27,696 nucleotides of DNA, from assembly GCF_001039355.2 (NCBI RefSeq), contig NW_019775514.1, positions 183,786-211,481 of the forward strand, given 5' to 3'. A model generated the notes under the pieces. That model saw only the letters and a list, made by a program, of their open reading frames with translations, had not been told where the DNA came from and searched no databases. Numbering within the stretch: the first letter of the stretch is position 1; each line of letters starts with the position of its first letter. Below, one piece after another: positions 1 to 6,867 of this stretch. The stretch is from Lingula anatina (taxonomy: Eukaryota; Brachiopoda; Lingulata; Lingulida; Lingulidae). Position numbers and translations under genes: made by a program.

Positions 1-703
1 TGTCGATATTTGGTTTCATCCAGAATGGACCTTTTTTAACCCCCCCCCCTTCCCCAGTTACGGGCGTGATGAATCAGTCAGCGAGGGCAAGTCTGCTTAA
101 TTAGCACAAATTGTATGTCTATAACACTATTTTGTCATCGGGGACAAAGGAAATGACAGGTACGTCATGCTTCCAGATTAGATCTTCAATTAATAGTTTC
201 TTCCTCATTGACGAGAGCTATTGAAAGGACAACAATTGACAAAGGGCCCGGCATGCAGCATCTATATGACTGGCTTGAAAATTTACCGAGTCTTGCCGAC
301 GATGTGGTCGAACAATCGGAACAAGAAATAAATTCTGTCGCATGATTTTCACGTATGGACTAAATGTTTGAGCCCAGAAAAATTAATTTTATAATATAAT
401 TTTTTTGGTCGGATTGACTGGGCCCGTCGAAATGCTTGGCACATTACCGTGAAAGGAGTTACTTGGATATGTAGAAATGGTCATAATTGCTTTGAGAATT
501 TAATTTCGAAAATTGATTTCTTAAATTTGGTGGACAGTCAGTTATACAGTTGAATTTTAGCTGGTTTAGATATTAGAAATGTAGTTTCTTTTTTAAAATG
601 ATAAAAATTTTATTGCCATCTTTGCTGTTATTATAAGGTACTAAGATATGTTCAGCTCCAGTGTGTTTGTGTAATAATACAATTACCTTTTTCTTTCTTT
701 CAG
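1..703. other. Intron (3' part) of the TRM1-like gene
   Basis: No supported coding exon is seen before the acceptor at 702-703, which follows a pyrimidine-rich tract. A C-rich tract lies near 40-55. A consensus-like acceptor at 56-57 and a consensus-like donor CAG|GTACGT at 159/160 bracket a segment with stops in all three frames, so I do not call it coding. A 63-codon open stretch at 157-345 is discussed in the findings. Confidence 0.6.
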
Positions 704-851
704 AGCCCCCAAACTAGTCCAATTCCTCCAGTCAGAGGGATATTGTGCCAGTCGAACCCATTTCGATCCAACTGCAGTGAAAACTTCTGCCAATCTTGCA
801 CAGTTGAAGGCAGTGTTATTAAAACATTGCAAGACTGTTGATGCTACCTGA
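704..851 (+). CDS. TRMT1L: C-terminal exon of TRM1-family tRNA guanosine methyltransferase, TRMT1L-like (partial)
   Basis: This is the terminal coding exon. It starts after a TTTCTTTCAG acceptor with one base that completes a codon, and runs 49 codons to TGA at 849-851. The residues include APKLVQFLQSEGY, then ASRTHFDPTAVKTSA and LAQLKAVLLKHCK. The S-R-T-H-F-D-P-x-x-[VI]-[KR]-T block is the hallmark of the C-terminal domain of TRM1 enzymes, which modify guanosine 26 or nearby positions of tRNA using S-adenosylmethionine. The spelling ASRTHFDP followed by an F/L-K-x-[IV]-L-x-K tail resembles the vertebrate TRMT1L paralogue more than TRMT1, by recollection of the family and not by alignment. 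The catalytic SAM-binding domain lies upstream, outside the window. The exon ends in a short hydrophilic tail. Confidence 0.72.
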
Positions 852-1427
852 CCAAATTTTGTTTGATGTCAACTACACTGTATTAGCCAGTAGACAGATG
901 CCTCAAAATCACAAATTATCAATTTCAATATCAGTTACAGACACTGGATATTAGGAAGTGACTTAATGAAACGAGGGTTTTACTCATGTTATTGGCACGG
1001 TTAACATGTGGACTTTGACTGAATGCCCAGACTGTGTTTTTCTTTCAATTTTAATTACAGTAGGAAACTGAGCCAATTTCATATTTTGTATGCTGTGATT
1101 TTGCAATATAAATTTGATATTTTTTCATCTGCTTTAATGATAAAAGAATATTAATATTTTGATATACCAGCCACTTCAGTCGTGAGGTAAAATGTTTTAC
1201 CCCTAGATACAGTGCTTTGTGCCTCTTCAGCTGGTTAATGCAATTTGGAGAAGTTCTTATTAGTTTATTGTAAAATTATGCCATTTCACACACTTGTAAT
1301 ATTTGATGAGCTCAGTAATAGAACATAAAATTAAAATTGAAATCAACATTAAAAAAGTTGTATCTGAGCCATATTTGAAAATGAAGAAGTTTGTATTTTT
1401 ATTAAAAAAAAAAAAAAAAAAAAAAAA
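852..1427 (+). other. Probable 3' UTR of the TRM1-like gene
   Basis: AT-rich sequence with no open frame follows the TGA. A variant poly(A) signal ATTAAA at 1401-1406 is followed immediately by 24 consecutive A (1404-1427). Canonical AATAAA copies at 1604-1609 and 1611-1616 are alternative, more distal signals. If those are used, this transcript would overlap the 3' UTR of the convergent SEC22B gene. The true end cannot be fixed without RNA data. Confidence 0.5.
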
Positions 1428-1429
1428 CT

Positions 1430-2293
1430 AACTGGGTATCTTGTAATATTTTATTTTGTACATATATACAAAAAATTGGCTTGCAATCTTTACAATTTTG
1501 CAATGCTTGGGTCCACATAGTTTTATAACTGCCGAGGCTTTACTTCTAGACTGCATATTCTAGCATAAAGAAATTTCTTGACTTTTGAGACCCTATGTGT
1601 GCTAATAAACAATAAATCTTAGCAGTTGCCCACTTTTATTAACCTCAATCTCGTATCTTAATGGGCTTATGTTATCCATATGCAAGGTGGGATGGACATC
1701 TTATTTCAGCAACACTGCTACAGAACATGACAATTTAAGCAAATGAAAGATACTGAAATTGTTTCATACATGCTATTTGTTACAGCCATTATTAATATTG
1801 GCACACCTTAGCTTGGAATGGTCAACTATCACTGAAACATATGATAAGAAACAGTCACTTTAATTAAATACTTGAATGCGTCAATACTTTGCAGCATGGA
1901 ACAACTATTCAAGAATGGGGGAACACAAATGTGAAGATGCAATGTGAAAATGTGAAGCTCCATGGAAATGCACACTTATTTTAACAGCACTATCCACATG
2001 CTTCACATACAGAGCATTCTATATAAGTAGCAATAATGACAAACACTTGGACACAAATGCCTGGGTCTTGGTAATCTCACCAAGCGGTGACCATCCAACG
2101 CCAGATTTATTGTCATCTGTAAGCATCAAAAAACTCGAAGAAATGCGTTTTTTTTTTTACCAACGGAAAAGTCTTGGTCATCAGATGACTCACTGTGAAT
2201 TTTGACCAATATGCAAGCCCCCATTGTCCACAATCTATTTGCAGCACGCTCTTGAAAGAATTTGAACATCATGTCTATACCTGAAGATCAGTT
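1430..2293 (-). other. SEC22B: Probable 3' UTR of SEC22B
   Basis: Read on the minus strand, this sequence follows the TAG at 2294-2296. AATAAA signals on the minus strand (TTTATT on plus) occur at 2106-2111, near 1635-1640 and at 1450-1455, so either a short (about 0.2 kb) or a long (about 0.85 kb) 3' UTR is possible. I see no open frame of note here. Confidence 0.5.
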
Positions 2294-5059
2294 CTAGAAC
2301 ACCCAGTATCTAAGAATCAGCAGGATTATTATGACAATAACAATAACTGCTCCTATCTTAGCATATGAGGACTTGAGGTTCAAGTAGTGGGCGTCTTTCT
2401 TGTACTTTTGTGACAGTGTGGAAAGATTGGCTGCTTTGGTGTCCAATGCTGAAATGAAATGAAATATTGTTATATAATGTAATAATAAGCAAATGTTTCT
2501 CTGAGACTGAGAATTTTTATTCTGGTTTTAATTCCCATTAGTGGAAAATAACATATTATTTATTTTTATGTATTGTGTTTCACATAAACTTTGCCGGTCC
2601 AGAGGACTGGCAACATCCTAAATCTTACCATCCTCAGGCTTTTCTGGTGGTCAGGACCAGTCTGTCTGGCAGTTTCCCCATGTCTGCATTATATTTCAAA
2701 GGACTGGATCTTTGCACCTTTTCCTTATTAATGCTCAAAACTAAGTTTCCCCTCAGCACTTGTATATAATTCTACAATGTAATCCCCATCACTTTCACCC
2801 ATTCCTACACCAGACATTACTAACCTGATAATGCTTCCCCTCTTTGTAATACATCATCAATGTTTTGCACCATGATTCTTTGGACATCTTGTAGTTCTGT
2901 GTTGATATGACCAAGGTTTCTTCTAGCTCTGGAGTCCATGTATGATTTTTTGGCCTTTTGAATATATGTATCTGAGAAAGAAAGGAAACGATTCTATTAT
3001 AAAATTATAAATGTTATATTCAAGAAATGAAAAAAGGTAGATGCTCACAAAAATAATGCCACATGTTACCTACATAAGGTGAAATGAATTATCACTTTTT
3101 CATTTTTTTTCACAATTACTGTTCCTTCATTTTTTTAAACAAAAGACAATTTATTTCACCTTTCATTTGTCATAATATTCTACAAATAAATGCTCAAACA
3201 AAAATGCATTACTAATTAATTAAATGTATTCCAGTAGCAAAGATATATCTATGCAGCGTTCTCTTTTATTAAAAAAAAAAAATGACCAAATCATTAACAT
3301 CTTTCCTACTTTGAAAACTATAATATAAATGGCCATCCCAACAGTCCAGTTCATGAAATAAAACATTCTGTTCATTTTCATCTGAAAGTTGGATAACTCG
3401 ACTAGACCTACCAAATTCAATAAAACTGTATGGCCTGGATACTGTTTGTATTTTTGTCCCATATTGCATATTAAATTCTGTTTGTAAATCTTCTAGGTAT
3501 GTGTATGCTAGTCTTTTGGAAAATGATTGTTCACACAGGACAAGGTAACACACCCCTCTCTCAATCAGGTAGCTGAAAAAAAGAAAAGATCTTCACTGTT
3601 CTGATATGTGCAGTACATCCACCTAAAATTTAATGCAGAATTTGTTAAATATCTTTTTAAGTAATTTAAATGATTATTAGTAACAGTAAACTAGAGACTG
3701 GACATGGAAACAATAATTATTCACAGAATGTTCATATGTTATTGTAGATGTTTACATGTGACAGTTTGTAAAGTATTGTGTCTATGTACATTTAGTTGCA
3801 TGTACACAATGTTGTGTTAACAGCTGGTAGGCAAACTCATTTGCCACACCCATGCACACACACACACACACACATGCATATGAACATACACACTCAAAAC
3901 ACATGCACACACACACATGCACATACAAACACACAGACGCCTACTTACTGGAAAACATAAGCACCAGCCTCCAAGCTACATCTGACTGGGGATTGTTCGT
4001 TGAGTTTCTTAAACAACTGTTTGGCTTTATTTTGATACTCCATCAACCCTCGACCAGACTGAAAGAAAATTGGGAAAATCAAATCAAAAAATAACATTCA
4101 CTAAAATGTTTTTGCAGTGTTTTATTATAATTATGATAGTTCAAAGAATATGAAAAAGTTTAATTATTAATGTGATTCTTATTGTTAATTTGGTTGAGGT
4201 GGGGAACTCTAACATTTAAGTTACTAGTACATCTGTTCTACTTGTGATTCTTCATTTTTTTGGTTAACTTCTAATAATGTAGCCTTGGCTACCATCAACT
4301 GTTGAAATCAATGATTTCAGTAATGCATGCAAAATGAACATAATACTGTGAGGATGTTCCCATTCCAGATGATATAATTTACTGGTACCAAATTAGCTGT
4401 TCCAATTTGACCATTGCAAAAAAAGGGCAAGGGGGGGGGGGGGGCTTGCAATCTATCATTTCCCATGGATAAGGTTTAATCAGTGCCTTTTCCTATGGGA
4501 CTTTTTTCCCCCAAGTACTCATTTCCGCCTTATAATTTTCCAAACTGTCTGTTCCCATTGGCATCATATACCATATGCACCCCCGTTATCATTTATGAGT
4601 CCTTACCAGTAATTTAGTTGCTAGTGGTATGTTTAAATAATATCTGTTATCACCATAACTTAAACATTCTGGTGTATAGAATTATCAGACTGGACTGTCA
4701 GCTTTTGCATGTTAATCTATCTAATCATAATGATTTGGTATCTTAATTTCAAGTTGGAAAGTCAAGAGTCAATTTGTGTGAGAAACTCTAATAAATTTTC
4801 AAAAATCGTTGACACTAAAACTCACCATTACTCTGCCTTTTTCCAAGTGATAAATGTGCGTTCATATGAACGCCGAGTTTATCACGCAAGCATGATCTTT
4901 AACTTGGAGTTTACGATAACGTCAACCGAAGAAACTGGCCAACGTGGAACTTGAAGTTTGAACTCGTGAAATGTCCACGCTTACCTGTTCGTCTTCTTGC
5001 ATTGACGCCGCTAAAGGTAGCCCGTCCACTAGACGTGCGATTAGTGTCATCAACACCAT
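2294..5059 (-). CDS. SEC22B: Vesicle-trafficking R-SNARE SEC22B (complete, five exons)
   Basis: Exons on the minus strand are 5059-4985, 4058-3949, 3572-3412, 2971-2825 and 2448-2294. All junctions are GT-AG and in phase, and they total 648 nt (215 residues plus TAG), the usual SEC22B length. The ATG at 5059-5057 has A at -3 and G at +4. Residues 1-118 or so form the longin domain (starting [20 protein letters not shown], later GVCYLVLCE and RPYSFIEFD). About 134-194 is the SNARE motif; by alignment with VAMPs, the Arg in [12 protein letters not shown] (about residue 159) is the zero-layer arginine. A C-terminal anchor of about 20 hydrophobic residues ends in RYWVF. The family acts as the R-SNARE of COPII/COPI carriers between ER and Golgi, and the longin domain binds Sec23/24. 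It converges on the TRM1-like gene and is divergent from SEC16. No damage is seen. Confidence 0.97.
2449..2824 (-). other. SEC22B: SEC22B intron 4
   Basis: Intron between the SNARE-motif exon and the anchor exon, with donor GTTATC-like sequence at 2824-2823 and acceptor at 2450-2449. It splits a Ser|Ala junction in phase 1. A short open frame on the opposite strand (2575-2769) has no recognisable content. Nothing else stands out. Confidence 0.85.
2972..3411 (-). other. SEC22B: SEC22B intron 3
   Basis: Intron between the longin domain and the SNARE motif, with donor GTAGGT at 3411-3406 and acceptor CTCAG ending at 2972. It interrupts the Asp codon after IEF in phase 1. It is AT-rich with an A-run near 3271-3281. 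Open frames that run from exon 3 into this intron are read-through only. Confidence 0.85.
3573..3948 (-). other. SEC22B: SEC22B intron 2, with a CA/TG-rich tract next to its donor
   Basis: Donor GTAAGT at 3948-3943 and acceptor TTTTTTTCAG ending at 3573. From 3848 to about 3938 the plus strand is an interrupted CA repeat, so the transcript of SEC22B carries UG-rich RNA starting within about 10 nt of the 5' splice site. Confidence 0.85.
3848..3938. repeat. Interrupted (CA)n microsatellite
   Basis: A pure CA run of roughly 10 repeats near 3853-3874 is followed by shorter CA blocks broken by TG, AT and AAA. It lies wholly inside SEC22B intron 2. The His/Thr-rich open frame through it is an artefact of the repeat. 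Confidence 0.9.
4431..4444. repeat. Poly-G run of 14
   Basis: Fourteen consecutive G on the plus strand inside SEC22B intron 1 (poly-C in the transcript). It is a likely site of length polymorphism or sequencing error. Confidence 0.9.
4847..4885. repeat. 39-bp near-palindrome in SEC22B intron 1
   Basis: The outer arms GTGATAAA (4847-4854) and TTTATCAC (4878-4885) are perfect reverse complements. The core GCGTTCATATGAACGC (4858-4873) is a perfect 16-bp palindrome. Only TGT and CGAG spacers break the symmetry. Each outer arm contains a GATA-factor-type WGATAR core (TGATAA). It could form a cruciform or hairpin, or be a symmetric protein-binding site. Confidence 0.85.
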
Positions 5060-5402
5060 TTTGTGTATGTGCTTATTTGATGCTACTTTTATCTGAAATT
5101 TGATTAAATCTGGTCTCTCACAGTGACACAGTTAATTCAATAACACTGACGTGGCCAAATGTACGCAAGACAGGAACTATGACCTACTTCATACTTCCGG
5201 TATATTCGGCAAAGTTCGTAAGTAAGTTTTGATCAAAATTTTCTTGATTTATTGTTATTTAGTGCATCTATTTTATAAGTGCAGGGGTATATTATAAATA
5301 TGCCTTTTAATTATTATATATGCTTAGCTAAAAGTTGCTTAAATAAAACTAGGTCAATAAAAACGATTACCGAAAACACGTAGCATCGACTTCGGCATTA
5401 AA
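5060..5402. promoter_or_regulatory. Divergent promoter shared by SEC22B (minus) and SEC16 (plus)
   Basis: The interval separates the SEC22B start codon from the first plausible SEC16 leader exon, so both genes must start transcription in or near it. Visible motifs are TGACGTGGCC (5147-5156; GGCCACGTCA on minus), of the CrebA/CREB3L/UPRE type; ACTTCCGG (5193-5200), an ETS-type site; and AAAATGGCC around 5400-5408, a YY1-like element often found at metazoan start sites. No clear TATA box is seen. Transcription start points are inferred. Confidence 0.6.
5147..5156 (-). promoter_or_regulatory. CrebA/CREB3L- or UPRE-like element
   Basis: Minus strand GGCCACGTCA, plus strand TGACGTGGCC. This matches the known CrebA/CREB3L core CCACGTCA and the XBP1/ATF6 UPRE core TGACGTGG. 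Both factor classes are established activators of secretory-pathway genes, which is what both flanking genes are. It lies about 90 bp upstream of the SEC22B ATG. Binding is inferred. Confidence 0.5.
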
Positions 5403-5501
5403 ATGGCCGACCTTACAGATGGTTCCGTGACAGGGGCATATTCGGCTCTTTTTCACAAAGAATAGGTGTTTGAGAATAAAAGGAGACATTGTTAACCCAA
5501 G
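5403..5501 (+). other. SEC16: Probable first (leader) exon of SEC16, with a 20-codon upstream ORF
   Basis: An AAG|GTAGGT donor at 5501/5502 would end a non-coding first exon; its 5' end is not known. An ATG at 5403-5405 in strong context (A at -3, G at +4) opens 20 codons (MADLTDGSVTGAYSALFHKE) closed by TAG at 5463-5465. This frame cannot join SEC16, so it would be an upstream ORF if transcription starts before 5400. Alternatively AAAATGGCC is a YY1-type initiator and the ATG is not in the mRNA. Confidence 0.4.
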
Positions 5502-6856
5502 GTAGGTAGAATAGCTCGATGTAACAGCCACACTTTAGGAAACCTAATGTGATTACGTGGAAATTAAGACATAATTCTTATTGAATCAAACAGCTGTGTA
5601 TTGACTTCCTTCAGTTTTCTCACATAATGACATTGGCTTTTATAAATATTTTGATATCAAACTGAGAACTGTCTTTAAATTGACTTTGTTGAATTTGAAT
5701 ATTTATGCTGAATCGATACAGTTCAACCAGATACTAGTCTTTGGTGAGACTGGGTTTTCTTTTTACGTTATGAACGTTAAATATGGAAGTAACTGTTTTA
5801 CATGTCAGGTACATTACGATAAATATAGGTCTGCGTTCTATGTGTGATCTCTTGCGTGATAAGCCTGGGGTTAAATACAGGTGCATTTAAGTATGTTATT
5901 ACGATTCCAAAAAGACTGAGATATTCAAATACAGACTAAGTTAGAAAACCTTATGCAGTGATAGTCACTTAACTGATGTGTAACTTGTCGTACAGATGAG
6001 ATGTTTATTTACAGCAATCTGGAAAAGGAGGGAAATTTAATTTGAAAATGGTCAAAACATGAATCAGGCCCACCAATTACTTATAAGTGATAACAAATAT
6101 TTTATTACTAGGTACTATCAAGAACACTTTGCAGCCTGTGCAGATAGAAGAAAATACAATATTGAGTAAAGTGTAATAAGCCTACTTAGAGGTGAGTAAG
6201 TGGAAGGTTGAATTTTTGACAGCATTTCACACATTTATCTGTTAAAAGTGATAGTGAAATTGTTGAATCTTTTATGACTTTAAATAGTGTGCTTATTATT
6301 GCTAAGTCTTGTTTTTTACCTGAAGATTGAGTTGCTGACAAGTTTATAAAGCTGTTATTAATTGTAAATTGTTGTGTGTCAAAAAAGCTTTTATGATTAA
6401 GTTTTAAAAGTTGTCAAATAATTATATGAAAAAAAATTGTGTCTATGCAATAACAGTTTCAAATTATTTTGACCAGATTTCATGACGTGTACAGGACAGG
6501 TTCTTTTTTTTTTTTTTGACAGTGAATCATTAATTTACTTAATATTGAAGAAAACCCATCATAACCTCTTTTCTGTACAAAATTTATGTCTGATTGAAAT
6601 GGAGAATGGTGGTAGTTTGCTAGAAGCCATGAAGTAGGAGTGAAAGTATTCAGCAAATTCGGGTTTCATTGAATTTGTTCATTTGACACTGTTAAGGATA
6701 CACCATCAATTCATTGTTGGTTGATTTCAAAAATTACAAGTTTAATTTATGTCAGGGCATTTTTATGTACAAACATCACCTGCATCTACCTTGCCCTTTC
6801 AGAGATAACAGGGTAAGTTGAAAACTGTTTGACTTAGTGTTTTGTTTATGTTACAG
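5502..6856 (+). other. SEC16: SEC16 5' intronic region, possible second leader exon at 6112-6191
   Basis: AT-rich sequence lies between the proposed leader exon and the first coding exon. An acceptor-like TTTTATTACTAG ending at 6111 and a good donor at 6191/6192 (G|GTGAGT) would define an 80-nt non-coding exon. No coding potential is seen. A TTACGTGG bZIP-like motif lies at 5553-5560. Confidence 0.4.
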
Positions 6857-6867
6857 GTTTGTCCAAG

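Larger units (their letters stand above)
4059..4984 (-). other. SEC22B: SEC22B intron 1
   Basis: The first intron, 926 nt, has donor GTAAGC at 4984-4979 and acceptor TTTCAG ending at 4059. It holds a G14 run (4431-4444) and a 39-bp near-palindrome (4847-4885) about 100 nt inside the donor. The local base composition at 4847-4985 is more CpG-rich than the rest, as expected close to a promoter. An open frame of 81 codons at 4709-4954 on the other strand shows no family features. Confidence 0.85.

Noticed and set aside
58-159. Possible coding exon between a consensus-like acceptor (57) and donor (160)
   Set aside because: Stops occur in all three frames, so it cannot be a coding exon of the TRM1-like gene as bounded.
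1404-1427. A24 tract as evidence for a retroposed gene copy
   Set aside because: The adjacent exon has a genuine intron acceptor and no target-site duplication is seen; a genomic A-run next to a poly(A) signal is sufficient.
4709-4954. 81-codon frame inside SEC22B intron 1
   Set aside because: AT-rich start, no conserved motif, and it runs through the palindrome; most likely chance.
6859-6867. TTG-initiated extension of SEC16 (three extra codons)
   Set aside because: The acceptor lies at 6856 and the ATG at 6868 has good context; non-ATG initiation is not needed.
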